The notes beneath the pieces are model-generated. The model did no database searches and had not been told where the DNA came from. It was given only the letters and a program-made list of their open reading frames with translations. From assembly GCA_025964625.1 (NCBI GenBank), contig JAOPYL010000361.1:1-63973 (forward strand): a DNA stretch of 63,973 nt. The letters are read 5' to 3'. The translations under genes and the position numbers were made by a program. How positions within the stretch are numbered: the first letter of the stretch is position 1; the number at the start of each line of letters is the position of its first letter. This document shows, piece after piece, positions 1 through 8,679 of the stretch. This stretch comes from Actinoallomurus sp. (GTDB lineage Bacteria > Actinomycetota > Actinomycetes > Streptosporangiales > Streptosporangiaceae).

Positions 1-23
1 GTGATCCTCCGGGCCTCTTGATC

Positions 24-100
24 TGGTAGCGGGGGCAGGATTTGAACCTGCGACCTCTGGGTTATGAGCCCAGCGAGCTACCGAACTGCTCCACCCCGCG
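24..100 (-). tRNA. Initiator tRNA-fMet (CAT)
   Basis: The reverse complement folds as a 77-nt cloverleaf with an encoded CCA end. The anticodon loop reads CTCATAA (anticodon CAT) and the T arm is GCAGG-TTCAAAT-CCTGC. Two marks identify it as the initiator rather than the elongator Met tRNA. The anticodon stem CTGGG/CCCAG puts three consecutive G:C pairs next to the loop, and the first acceptor pair is mismatched (C1 against U72). It lies just downstream of the UPF0182 gene on the same strand. Confidence 0.95.
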
Positions 101-155
101 TTGCGGTGTGCCCTAACTCTATGGGGACCTGCTCGTCTTGTGCAAATCGGTACTC

Positions 156-3047
156 CTAGCCGGTCGGCGTGGGAGTGGCGGGCGGTGTGGATGGTGCGGT
201 TGGTCTCGGGGTGGCCGACGGCTGTGCCTTGGTCTGGCTCTGCAGCTTGGCCAGCTGGTCGAGAGCGGCCTTGAGCTGCTTCTGCGCCTCCCCGTAGGCG
301 GTCCAGTCGTTCTTGGCGAGGGCGTTCCGGCCGTCGGTGTACGCCCTGTTGGCCGCGTCGATCGCCGCACGGATGTCCTCGTTCACCTGCAGGGGCGGAC
401 CGGCCGGCGCGGAGATGGTGCCGCCCTTGAGGACCTGGTTCAGCGCGTCGTCGAGGGTGGCTCCGAAGCCGATGTCGTTGCCGTAGGACACGAGGACCCG
501 TTTCAGCAGCGGGTAGGAGCCCCCTCCGGAGTTGGCCTGGAGGTAGACGGGTTCGACGTACAAGAAGCCTCCACCGAACGGGAGCGTCAGAAGGTTGCCG
601 CTCACCGTCCTCGATCCGGGGCCGCGCAGCAGCGTGAGCTGCTGGGACACGGTCGGATCGTTCTCGAAGGTGTTCTGGACCTGCTGAGGCCCAGGGGTCA
701 CCTGGCTGCGCGGCACCTGGAGGATACGGATCTGACCGTACGTCGGGCTGGTCGGCACGCTGTCGACGGCCATGAAGGCCGTCAGATTCGTGACCTTCCC
801 CTTTGGGACGAAGGTCGAGGTCAGCGAGAAGCCGGAGGCGTTCTGCTCGGGCATCTTGACGCTCAGGTAGTAGGGCGGCTCGACGGTGCCCTCGCCGGTC
901 GGGTCGGCCGGGACCTGCCAGAAGTCCTGGCCCCCGTAGAAGGCCTGCGGGTTCTGGACGTGGTAGTTGGCGAGGATGCGGCGCTGCACCTTGAACAGGT
1001 CCTCGGGGTAGCGCAGGTGCGCGAGCAGGCCGGCGGGGATCGCCGAGCGCGGCTGCACTGTGCCGGGGAACGCCTTCATCCACGTCTTGAGCATCGGGTC
1101 GGTGGGGTCCCAGGCGTAGAGCTTGACCGTGCCGTCGTAGGCGTCGACGGTGGCCTTCACCGAGTTGCGAATGTAGTTGATGCGATCGCCGGCCTGTGCC
1201 GTGACGGAGACGTGGCTCTCCGTGTTGGTGTCCCTGGTGGCGTCGGCGAGGCTGGTCCGCTCGGAGTAGGGATAGTCGTTGGCGGTCGTGTAGCCGTCCA
1301 CGATCCACGTGATCCGGCCGTCCACCACCGCGGGGTAGGGGTCGCCGTCGACCTTCAGCCAGGGCGCGGCCTTCTGCACGCGCTCCCGCGGCGTCCGGTT
1401 GTACAGGATCCTCGATTTAGAGGTGATCGCGCCGGACAGCAGGAGGTTCTTCTCCTTGAAGCGCAGCGCGTACAGCGTCCGGTTGAAGAACGACCCGATC
1501 GGGACGCCGCCCTTGCCGGTGTAGGAGGTGTTGTGCTGACCCGTCGGGCTCTTGTCGTCGGGATAGTCGAGCTCCCGGTTTCCCGATCCGCCGACGAGGG
1601 AGTACGTCGACGAACGCTCGCCGAAGTACACGCGGGGCTGGGTGATGCCGAGCGTGCCGGTCGGCGGGATGTCCTTCTCGGTGAAGGCGGGCGCGCCCTG
1701 GGCGTCCACCTGGTTGCCCGGTGCCGCGACGAAGCCGTAGCCGTGCGTGTAGACCAGGTGACTGTTGATCCAGTTGTTCTGGCCCGCGGGCGGCCCGTCG
1801 ATCTCGCGTACCGCCACGACGGTGTCCCGCAGCGCACCGCCGGCGGCCGGGTACCGGTCGATGTCGAGCGGATTCGGGAACTTGTAGAACCCCTTGATCT
1901 GCTGGAGCTGCTGATAGGTCGGCGAGACGACGGCGGGGTCGAGCAGGCGCACGTTGGGGAGGGTCGAGGTCTCCTTCTGTGCCTGGTCCGGCGACAGCTT
2001 GGTGTTCGGCACGTAATCAGTCACCCTGGTGCCGCCGACGTCGTACGCCTGCCGCGTGGCGGTGATGTTGCGGCCGATGTACTTGGACTCCTTGTCGACC
2101 TCGTTCGGCTTGACCTGGAAGGTCTGGATCAGCAGCGGGTAGACCCCGCCGATCAGGATGGCCGAGAGCACGAGCAGGCCGAACGCCATGCCGGGCAGCA
2201 TCGCGCCGCGGCGCACGAGCGTGGCGAAGAACATCAGCGCGCAGATCAGCGCGATCACCGCGAGGATGGTCTTGGCCGGCAGCACCGCGTTGACGTCGGT
2301 GTAGGACGGGCCGGTGACCACCCCGCGGTCGGAGTGCGCCAGGCCCCACCGGTCGAACCAGTACGCGACGGCCTTCAGCAGCACGAACACGCCCAAGAGC
2401 ACCGAGAGGTGTGCGCGCGTCGCCGGGCTGACCTTCTCCCCCGCCCCCTGCACCCGCAGCCCGCCGTACAGGTAGTGCACGATCAGCGCGGCGAGGAACG
2501 ACAGGATCACGGTGGTGAACAGGAAGCCGAGCACCAGCCGCAGCAACGGATAGGTGAAGATGAAGAACGAGATGTCCTTGTGGAACTGCGGGTCCTTGAC
2601 GCCGAATGGCTGGCGGTTGAGGAAGGCCAGCCAGATCCGCCACTGGCCGGATGCCGCCGACGCGGTGAGCAGCCCGATCAGAGCCACGAGCGCGGTCACG
2701 ATCAGGCGCCGGTGCGGGTCCACCACGGCCCGGTAGCGCTCGAGCCCCTGCTGCTCGACGGACGAGGGCCGGTACGCGGGCCGCAGCCGGTAGGCCGTCA
2801 CGATGTTGACGCCCAGCACGAGGACGATCAGCAACCCGGCGCCGAAGAACAGCAGGACACGCGTGGTGATCTGTTTCGTGTAGACCGAGGAGAAGCCGAC
2901 GGAGCGATACCAGAGCACGTCGGTCCAGATCGCGGTGAACGCGAGGAAGAGCGCGACGAGGATCACCAGAGTCACGACCACGGGCAGCAGCAACCGCGAT
3001 CGGCCAACATGGATGCGGCCGCCAAAGCCTGGGCTCCGGAAGGTCAC
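156..3047 (-). CDS. UPF0182 family membrane protein
   Basis: A 963-residue protein of the actinobacterial UPF0182 family, whose function is unknown. About seven hydrophobic segments fill the first 310 residues (near 17-40, 63-85, 115-135, 165-190, 207-225, 255-275 and 285-305). A long extracytoplasmic region follows, and the protein ends in a Pro/Thr-rich low-complexity tail. The GTG start is preceded by AAGGGGG at a good distance. The gene diverges from the PPA1309-family gene. A long open frame on the opposite strand is a codon-bias shadow. The family assignment is firm; the function is not known. Confidence 0.93.
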   Translation of the reverse strand: MTFRSPGFGGRIHVGRSRLLLPVVVTLVILVALFLAFTAIWTDVLWYRSVGFSSVYTKQITTRVLLFFGAGLLIVLVLGVNIVTAYRLRPAYRPSSVEQQGLERYRAVVDPHRRLIVTALVALIGLLTASAASGQWRIWLAFLNRQPFGVKDPQFHKDISFFIFTYPLLRLVLGFLFTTVILSFLAALIVHYLYGGLRVQGAGEKVSPATRAHLSVLLGVFVLLKAVAYWFDRWGLAHSDRGVVTGPSYTDVNAVLPAKTILAVIALICALMFFATLVRRGAMLPGMAFGLLVLSAILIGGVYPLLIQTFQVKPNEVDKESKYIGRNITATRQAYDVGGTRVTDYVPNTKLSPDQAQKETSTLPNVRLLDPAVVSPTYQQLQQIKGFYKFPNPLDIDRYPAAGGALRDTVVAVREIDGPPAGQNNWINSHLVYTHGYGFVAAPGNQVDAQGAPAFTEKDIPPTGTLGITQPRVYFGERSSTYSLVGGSGNRELDYPDDKSPTGQHNTSYTGKGGVPIGSFFNRTLYALRFKEKNLLLSGAITSKSRILYNRTPRERVQKAAPWLKVDGDPYPAVVDGRITWIVDGYTTANDYPYSERTSLADATRDTNTESHVSVTAQAGDRINYIRNSVKATVDAYDGTVKLYAWDPTDPMLKTWMKAFPGTVQPRSAIPAGLLAHLRYPEDLFKVQRRILANYHVQNPQAFYGGQDFWQVPADPTGEGTVEPPYYLSVKMPEQNASGFSLTSTFVPKGKVTNLTAFMAVDSVPTSPTYGQIRILQVPRSQVTPGPQQVQNTFENDPTVSQQLTLLRGPGSRTVSGNLLTLPFGGGFLYVEPVYLQANSGGGSYPLLKRVLVSYGNDIGFGATLDDALNQVLKGGTISAPAGPPLQVNEDIRAAIDAANRAYTDGRNALAKNDWTAYGEAQKQLKAALDQLAKLQSQTKAQPSATPRPTAPSTPPATPTPTG

Positions 3048-3165
3048 GACGGTCCCCCTTCGCCGGGTGTCTGTGAAGGCAACTTACCGAGGCGGCGCGG
3101 GGTTCCCGCAGTGCACCGGCAACCTGCGGCGAAAACGCCCCCGCGCACGATGGAAAAATGGACGG

Positions 3166-3666
3166 ATGACCCCACTGGAACAACTCGTCCTTGATCTTGA
3201 GCGCCACGCGTCAGGCGCCGGCTGGGACGCCATGCCCCGGCTCTACGCCTTGGTGGAGGCTCCTGAGCTGCACGAACGCGAACCGGAGCTCGCCCAGCAG
3301 CTCGGCGTCCCGAACCTGCCCGACCGGATCGCCGCGCTCGAACAGCCAGAATTGCCCGCCGATCGGCCGATCGATGAGGTTCTGGGTGGGATCGAATGGC
3401 CAGAACGGGTCAAAGGCTGTGTCCTCGTCATGGAACGCATCCTGCTGCCGGAGACCGCGGAGGACGACATGCCGGACGAGGATCCGGTGACGTGGGCGAG
3501 CGAGCACCCGGGGCGCGAAGACATACGTCTGGTCGTGGGCGTGCTGCGCGACGGCTCACGGCATTCGGCGATGCGGCTGCGCGGGCATGACAGCGACGAT
3601 CAGGTGCTGTCCGGCCCGCAACTGGTGCCCGGGCTCGCCGACGCGCTGGCGTCCACGCTCACCTGA
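3166..3666 (+). CDS. PPA1309 family protein
   Basis: A 166-residue acidic soluble protein that begins MTPLEQLVLDLE. It resembles the actinobacterial PPA1309 family, which has no established role. It has no signal peptide or membrane segment. The frame stays open upstream, but the ATG at 3166 is the first start outside the promoter region of the divergent UPF0182 gene and gives the usual family length. It converges on the Lon-like protease gene with only 6 bp between the stops. The family name is from memory; that it is a real gene is well supported by length and codon use. Confidence 0.82.
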   Translation: MTPLEQLVLDLERHASGAGWDAMPRLYALVEAPELHEREPELAQQLGVPNLPDRIAALEQPELPADRPIDEVLGGIEWPERVKGCVLVMERILLPETAEDDMPDEDPVTWASEHPGREDIRLVVGVLRDGSRHSAMRLRGHDSDDQVLSGPQLVPGLADALASTLT

Positions 3667-3672
3667 CCGGCG

Positions 3673-4737
3673 TCACTTCGCCGGGCAGGCGGGGATGGAA
3701 CCTTGGCCGGTGCGCAGGGCGGTCAGCGCCTGCAGGGCGCCGTGCATGGTGTCCACCCGCACCAGCCGCAGCCCCTTGGGAACTGTGGCGACGGCGTCGC
3801 CACAGTTCTTCGTGGGGGTGAGGAAGACCGTCGCGCCGGCGTCGTGCGCGGCGACCAACTTCTGCTGGATGCCGCCGATCGGCCCGACCTGGCCCTCGGG
3901 GCTGATGGTGCCGGTGCCGGCGATGAACCGGCCGGCGGTGATGTCCTGTGGGGTCAGCTTGTCGTAGATGCCGAGCGAGAACATCAGCCCGGCGCTCGGG
4001 CCGCCGACGTCCCCGACACTGATCTTGACGGTGACGGGGAACTGGAACTTCTCCCGCAGGACCACGCCGACCACGGGCTTCCCCGCCCTGGCGCCGGTCT
4101 TGTCCGGGGATGCGATGGTCCGCACGTCGACCTCAGAATCCCTGCCGCCGCGCCGGACGGTGAACTTCACGATGTCGCCCGGCTTGTGCCCGCCGACCGC
4201 GCCGGTGACCTCGGGAACACCGCTGATCTTCTTTCCGTCGATGGCGACGATCGTGTCCCCGGGCTGCAGCCTTCCGGCGGCGGGCAGTCCCTGCTGCACG
4301 GAGTCGATGATGACGGCCGTGGTCGTCCGGATGTGCAGCTCGTGCAGGGCGGCCGCGGTCGCGGACTCCTGGGAGTCGGCCATGTCCTGCGTGTTCTGCT
4401 GCTCGACCTTCTTCGTCGACTCGTTCTTCGGGAAGATCGTTTCCTCGGGGACGATCGCGACGTTGGGGTCCAGCCAGCCGCGGAGGGCGGTGAACAGGTC
4501 GATGCGGTTGCCCGGCCCGCCCTGGTAGGCGACGGTGACGAAATTGAGGTGGCCGTCGGTGGGGTACGTCTTCGCGCCGCTGATCTGGATGAGCGGGACC
4601 TTGCCGAGCCGGCCCAGCGTGTCGGACGTGGGCCCGGGCCTCAACGCGACGTACGGCACCGGAATGAGCGCACCGGCTATACCCAGCACGATAATGAGCA
4701 GGCCGGCGACGATCAGAGTGGCAGCACGACGCGACAT
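3673..4737 (-). CDS. PDZ and Lon-like (S16) membrane-anchored serine protease, YlbL family
   Basis: A 354-residue protein with one N-terminal membrane anchor (about 5-27), a PDZ domain (about 130-215, including the LQPGDTIVAIDGK stretch) and a C-terminal Lon-type S16 protease domain (about 235-345). The catalytic Ser/Lys dyad is visible: Ser248 in VGGPSAGLMFSLG and Lys293 in GGIQQKLVAA. Unlike Lon, it has no ATPase domain. It should act outside the membrane on secreted or membrane proteins, but its substrates are unknown. Its homologue sits beside the UPF0182 gene in mycobacteria as well. The ATG start directly precedes the anchor. Confidence 0.93.
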   Translation of the reverse strand: MSRRAATLIVAGLLIIVLGIAGALIPVPYVALRPGPTSDTLGRLGKVPLIQISGAKTYPTDGHLNFVTVAYQGGPGNRIDLFTALRGWLDPNVAIVPEETIFPKNESTKKVEQQNTQDMADSQESATAAALHELHIRTTTAVIIDSVQQGLPAAGRLQPGDTIVAIDGKKISGVPEVTGAVGGHKPGDIVKFTVRRGGRDSEVDVRTIASPDKTGARAGKPVVGVVLREKFQFPVTVKISVGDVGGPSAGLMFSLGIYDKLTPQDITAGRFIAGTGTISPEGQVGPIGGIQQKLVAAHDAGATVFLTPTKNCGDAVATVPKGLRLVRVDTMHGALQALTALRTGQGSIPACPAK

Positions 4738-4747
4738 GCCGGGAAGC

Positions 4748-4939
4748 CTACGCGCTCGGCCGGCTGCCTGGTCTCACCCTTTCGCCGTCCTCCCGCTCCA
4801 GAGCTTCCAGGAAGCGCTGGAAGTACTCGACCTCTTCGAACGAACCTCGGATACGGGGCCGACGGCCCCACAGAGTCACGACCGCCCCCGCGAGCAGCGC
4901 GACGGCTACGGGGACGACCCACCAGGCCAGAACTGACAT
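4748..4939 (-). CDS. Small single-pass membrane protein
   Basis: A 63-residue protein that starts MSVLAWWVVPVAVALLAG. It has one N-terminal membrane helix (about 4-24) and a short charged cytoplasmic tail with the stretch FEEVEYFQRFLEALERE, probably a short amphipathic helix. The ATG at 4939 is preceded by GAGGTGA. The frame extends 29 codons further upstream, but those codons overlap the intergenic region and read poorly. It lies 10 bp upstream of the Lon-like protease gene and 58 bp downstream of moaE, so all three may share a transcript. I do not recognise a function. Confidence 0.72.
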   Translation of the reverse strand: MSVLAWWVVPVAVALLAGAVVTLWGRRPRIRGSFEEVEYFQRFLEALEREDGERVRPGSRPSA

Positions 4940-4997
4940 GTGCGTCACCTCACGCGAACCGGACACCTCTAGCGTAACCAGTTCGCTAGGCGACAAA

Positions 4998-5429
4998 TCA
5001 GTCCACCCCGACCCACTCCGTGTCACCGTCGGCGAAAACCTGATGCTTCCAGATGGGCACCTGCGCCTTGAGGTCGTCGATCAGCATGCGGCAGGCCGCG
5101 AACGCCTCGGCGCGGTGCGGGCAGGCCGCGGCCACGACGACGGCCAGGTCGCCGACGTCCAGGTCACCGACCCGGTGCACGGCGGCGATCGCCCGCACCC
5201 CGAACTCGGCGGCGACCTTCTCCATGACCGCGCGCAGCAGGTCCGCGGCCTGAGGATGCGCCGTGTAGGACAGCCGGGTCACCGCCTGCCGATGATCCTC
5301 GTCGCGTACGGTGCCGACGAACATCGCCGTGCCGCCCGCGCCCGGGTCGGCGACGGCCGCCAGCACCTCGTCGACGGACAGCGGCAGGTCACGGAGCTCG
5401 GCGAGCCGGATCACGTTCACCCGACGCAC
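4998..5429 (-). CDS. moaE: Molybdopterin synthase catalytic subunit MoaE
   Basis: A 143-residue MoaE. With thiocarboxylated MoaD it inserts the two dithiolene sulfurs into cyclic pyranopterin monophosphate to form molybdopterin. The conserved C-terminal stretch with VPIWKHQ and EWVG is present. Lys121 and Lys128 match the two active-site lysines of E. coli MoaE, and the CPHR motif near residue 103 is kept. No moaD lies beside it; MoeZ, encoded at the far end of the window (61175-62353), belongs to the same pathway. The GTG at 5429 is the start used here, but a GTG three codons downstream is possible. Confidence 0.93.
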   Translation of the reverse strand: MRRVNVIRLAELRDLPLSVDEVLAAVADPGAGGTAMFVGTVRDEDHRQAVTRLSYTAHPQAADLLRAVMEKVAAEFGVRAIAAVHRVGDLDVGDLAVVVAAACPHRAEAFAACRMLIDDLKAQVPIWKHQVFADGDTEWVGVD

Positions 5430-5554
5430 GCTACCCGCTGCCGGCGCACTCCCCGCCCTCGCGGACCAACGCCCGTACGACCCCTGGCACGGCCGACCGG
5501 ACGCACCCGCAAGCCGGCCAGGGCGCCCGGTGTCGCATCCGCGAGGAGCGGAAA

Positions 5555-6640
5555 CTAGCCGCGGCGCTTGCGGCGGGCCCTCCGGACGATCGCGGCGGTG
5601 CCAATGACGGCGACCGTGGCGCCCGCGGCGGTGGCCATGGTCGCCTCCTTGCGCGCCAGGCGGCGCCCGACGACGGCGTGCCTCCCGGCGACCTCCTCCA
5701 GCAGCGCGGTGAGCGCCTCGGCGTTGTCGCGCGAGGGCTTCCAGCCCGCGGCGCGCAGCGCGGCGCAGTCGGCGACCCAGGGGTACACGACGTAGTGCAG
5801 GTCGGTGGCCGGCGCCGGGGTGACCCCGATGCGATGCAACCGCTGCGCGGTGCCGAAGGTGATCGCCGCGGGCAGCTCGAACCGCCGCCGCCCGGTGATC
5901 TCCTCGACCTGTTCGGGCTCGAGCCAGCCTTCACAGCCCACCGCGATCTGGCCGGACACCTCATCGGCGACGGCCAGCTGGAGCGCGCTGATCAGATCGT
6001 CCACGTGGCAGAACTGCCAGCGCTGCGCACAGCCCTTGACCATGAGCAGCCGCGGCGCCTCGAAGTGGCGGGTGACGACCGTGTCGATCCCGGGGCCGAC
6101 CAGCGCCGCGGGCCGCAGCACCGTGACGGTCATGCCGGGATGCGCGACCGGCGCCATCGCCGCCAGCTCCTCGATCTCCAAGAAGTCGCCGACGATGCCG
6201 TCGTCGGGCTCGGCGGACAGCGGCGCCCCCTCCGGCAACGGCACCGGGTTGTCCGCCTGCGCTCCGTAGACCATGGCGCTGGTCACGAGGACCACTCTGC
6301 GGACGCGTACGGCCGCCGCCGCCGTGATCACCGTCTGCGCGCCGCGGACGTTGTACGCCCGCCGCTGACGGTGATCGGTGTCCGGGGACTGATCGACGTC
6401 GAGATGAACGATCACATCGACGTCGGAGATGCGGTTGGTGAGCTGCGGATCACGGATGTCGACGACACGCCAGGTGATCCCCGGCACGTCTCCCCGGTGG
6501 TCGTCGAGAGCGACGACCTTCTTGATGTCCCCCGAGTCCGCCAGCCGCGCGACCAGTGCGCGCCCGATGCCGTCCGCCGCTCCCGTGACGGCGACGACCG
6601 GGCCCGCGCTACGCCGTGGGCGAACCTGTCGTGTACTCAA
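5555..6640 (-). CDS. NAD-dependent epimerase/dehydratase (extended SDR), membrane-tailed
   Basis: A 361-residue extended short-chain dehydrogenase. It has an N-terminal Rossmann glycine motif (VAVTGAADGIG, about 16-26), an acidic residue after beta-2, and the catalytic region VLVTSAMVYGA, in which Ser and Tyr are placed as expected. However, the usual YxxxK lysine position is not clear (YGAQA), so catalytic competence is uncertain. The C terminus holds a short hydrophobic stretch (TAAGATVAVIGTAAIV) followed by a very basic tail, which suggests membrane attachment. The start is TTG, chosen because a perfect AGGAGG lies 10 nt upstream. The substrate is unknown. It diverges from the DUF2342 gene. 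Confidence 0.82.
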   Translation of the reverse strand: MSTRQVRPRRSAGPVVAVTGAADGIGRALVARLADSGDIKKVVALDDHRGDVPGITWRVVDIRDPQLTNRISDVDVIVHLDVDQSPDTDHRQRRAYNVRGAQTVITAAAAVRVRRVVLVTSAMVYGAQADNPVPLPEGAPLSAEPDDGIVGDFLEIEELAAMAPVAHPGMTVTVLRPAALVGPGIDTVVTRHFEAPRLLMVKGCAQRWQFCHVDDLISALQLAVADEVSGQIAVGCEGWLEPEQVEEITGRRRFELPAAITFGTAQRLHRIGVTPAPATDLHYVVYPWVADCAALRAAGWKPSRDNAEALTALLEEVAGRHAVVGRRLARKEATMATAAGATVAVIGTAAIVRRARRKRRG

Positions 6641-6728
6641 GTCGAGCGAGCCTCCTATCGCACGCCCCCCGGCTGCGACCGGCTAACGTGAAGGTTGTGA
6701 CCTATTCATCCTGCCCGAGGTCGAGCCT

Positions 6729-8027
6729 GTGAGCGACATCCCCTTCGGGTTCAACCCTCCGGGTGAGCCCGGCGACGAGAACGAGCCCGGAAAACAGGAC
6801 CCGTTCGGCGCCGGCAGCATGCAGGACTTCGCTGCCATGTTGCATCAGTTCGCCGACATGCTGTCCAACCAGTCCGGCGGCGGCGGCCCGCTGAACTGGG
6901 ACCTCGCCAAGGACGTCGCCCGGCACCATATCGCCGAGCAGGGCGATCCGTCGGTGCTGGACGCCGAGCGCCGCACGGTCGTCGAGGCGCTGCGCCTGGC
7001 CGATCTGTGGCTGGACCAGGCGACGACGCTGCCGGCGGGCATCCGCACGCCGCAGGCATGGAGCCGGTCCGAGTGGATCGAGCACACCCTGCCCGTGTGG
7101 TCGAAGGTGTGCGACCCGATAGCGGCGCGCATGGTCGACTCGATGGGCACGGCGATGCCCGAGGAGATGCAGGCCATGGCCGGCCCGCTGGTCGGAATGA
7201 TCCGGCAGATGGCCGGCGCCATGGTCGGCGGGCAGGCCGGGCAGGCGCTCGGCACGCTCGCTCTGGAGGTCGTCGGCTCCACCGACGTCGGCCTGCCGCT
7301 CGCCCCCGAGGGCGTCGGCGCCCTGCTGCCCTCGGGAGTCAGGGCGTTCGGCGAGGGCCTGGAGGTCGACGCGGACGAGGTACGCGTGTACCTGGCGTTG
7401 CGCGAGGCCGCCCATCAGCGGCTGTTCGGGCACGTTCCGTGGCTGCGCTCGCACCTGCTGCGCGCGGTCGAGGACTACGCGGGCGGCATCACCTTCGACA
7501 TGTCCAAGCTCGAGGACTCCATCTCCGGGCTCGACCTGAGCAACCCGGAGGCACTGCAGCAGGCGCTCGGCGGCGAGCTGTCGCTCACCCCCGAGGAGAC
7601 GCCGCAGCAGAAGGCCGCGCTCGCCCGCCTGGAGACCGCGCTGGCCCTCGTCGAGGGCTGGGTGGACACGGTCGTGAACGCCGCCGCGGAAGGCCGGTTG
7701 CCGGCCGCCGTCAAGCTCGCCGAGGCCGTACGCCGGCGGAGGGCCACCGGCGGGCCCGCGGAACGCACGTTCGCCACGCTCGTGGGACTCGAGCTCCGTC
7801 CGCGGCGCCTCCGCGAGGCGGCCGCGCTCTGGGTGAGGCTCGGTGAGGCACGCGGCAACGACGGCCGGGACGCCGTGTGGGCGCATCCCGACCTCATGCC
7901 GACCGCCGCGGACCTCGACGACCCGGCGGGCTTCGTGGAGGGCAAGGCCTCCGACTTCGACATCTCCCAGTTCACCGAGCCGAAGGACGACGACTCCGGC
8001 GAGGACACGCCGGGCCCGGAGGCGTGA
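6729..8027 (+). CDS. Zinc-dependent metalloprotease-like protein, DUF2342 family
   Basis: A 432-residue protein of the actinobacterial DUF2342 (zincin-like, Zincin_2) family, the equivalent of M. tuberculosis Rv3195. The N terminus is disordered and rich in Gly, Pro and acidic residues, and holds the stretch MQDFAAMLHQFADMLS. The conserved core includes REAAHQRLFGHVPWLR near residues 218-235, where the metal-binding motif of the family is expected. There is no signal peptide. The start is GTG at 6729. Its stop overlaps the start of the downstream NUDIX gene (GTGA), so the two are probably translationally coupled. The biochemical activity is not established as far as I know. Confidence 0.85.
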   Translation: MSDIPFGFNPPGEPGDENEPGKQDPFGAGSMQDFAAMLHQFADMLSNQSGGGGPLNWDLAKDVARHHIAEQGDPSVLDAERRTVVEALRLADLWLDQATTLPAGIRTPQAWSRSEWIEHTLPVWSKVCDPIAARMVDSMGTAMPEEMQAMAGPLVGMIRQMAGAMVGGQAGQALGTLALEVVGSTDVGLPLAPEGVGALLPSGVRAFGEGLEVDADEVRVYLALREAAHQRLFGHVPWLRSHLLRAVEDYAGGITFDMSKLEDSISGLDLSNPEALQQALGGELSLTPEETPQQKAALARLETALALVEGWVDTVVNAAAEGRLPAAVKLAEAVRRRRATGGPAERTFATLVGLELRPRRLREAAALWVRLGEARGNDGRDAVWAHPDLMPTAADLDDPAGFVEGKASDFDISQFTEPKDDDSGEDTPGPEA

Positions 8028-8602
8028 GCGGCCCATCGGGGCGCTCGCCCGGCCCGGCGACGGGTCCCACGACACTGCACGCCGACGCCGTGCGGGTGCT
8101 CTCCGCCTGGGACGCGCCCGAGCATGGGCAGGAGCTGCTGCGCCGGGAGTTCCTCGCGCATCTGGAGACCCACGGCGACGGCATGTGGCGGGAATGCGTT
8201 GCGGGACATCTCACGGCGAGTACGGCGGTGCTGGACGCCGCCGGGGAGCGTGTGCTGCTGACGCTGCACCCGAAGGCGAAGCTGTGGCTGCAGCTGGGCG
8301 GCCACTGCGAACCCCACGACACCTCACTCGCCGGCGTGGCTCTGCGCGAGGCGGTGGAGGAGTCCGGCATCGAGGACCTGCGCCTGCTGCCCGGCCCGGT
8401 CCGGGTCGACCGGCACCGGGTGTGGTGCCACGGCGGGTCGTACCACCTCGACGTGCAGTACGCCGCCGTCGCGCCGCCGGGCGCCCGGGAGAAGATCAGC
8501 GACGAGTCCGAGGACCTGCGCTGGTTCGAGCTCGACGCCCTGCCCGGCTCCGCCGACGGTGCGGTGCGCCGCCTGATCGCGCGCGCCCGCCTCATCATCT
8601 GA
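8024..8602 (+). CDS. NUDIX hydrolase
   Basis: A 192-residue NUDIX-fold protein that probably hydrolyses a nucleoside diphosphate derivative; the substrate is unknown. The Nudix box is recognisable as GGHCEPHDTSLAGVAL followed by REAVEESGI. The REUXEEXGU half is intact. The first half (GX5E) is atypical, with HCEPHD and one extra residue, a pattern I associate with the actinobacterial GGHCE subgroup. The GTG start at 8024 overlaps the stop of the DUF2342 gene. The frame is open for about 50 codons upstream inside that gene, which is a shadow extension. Confidence 0.9.
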   Translation: MSGPSGRSPGPATGPTTLHADAVRVLSAWDAPEHGQELLRREFLAHLETHGDGMWRECVAGHLTASTAVLDAAGERVLLTLHPKAKLWLQLGGHCEPHDTSLAGVALREAVEESGIEDLRLLPGPVRVDRHRVWCHGGSYHLDVQYAAVAPPGAREKISDESEDLRWFELDALPGSADGAVRRLIARARLII

Positions 8603-8679
8603 CCTTCTCGAAGGGGCGTGCTCGGTCGCGCGGAGACCTCTGCCGCCCAGCGGCGGTAGAACTCTCCCAGATCACGGCT

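Noticed and set aside
138-3194. A 1018-codon open frame on the plus strand opposite UPF0182.
   Set aside because: Its product is an Arg/Gly/Val/His-rich low-complexity sequence without domains. The opposite strand encodes a clear conserved membrane protein, and long antisense frames are expected at this GC content.
5431-5964. A 177-codon minus-strand frame after moaE.
   Set aside because: It overlaps the SDR gene in another frame, has a basic low-complexity product and no homology.
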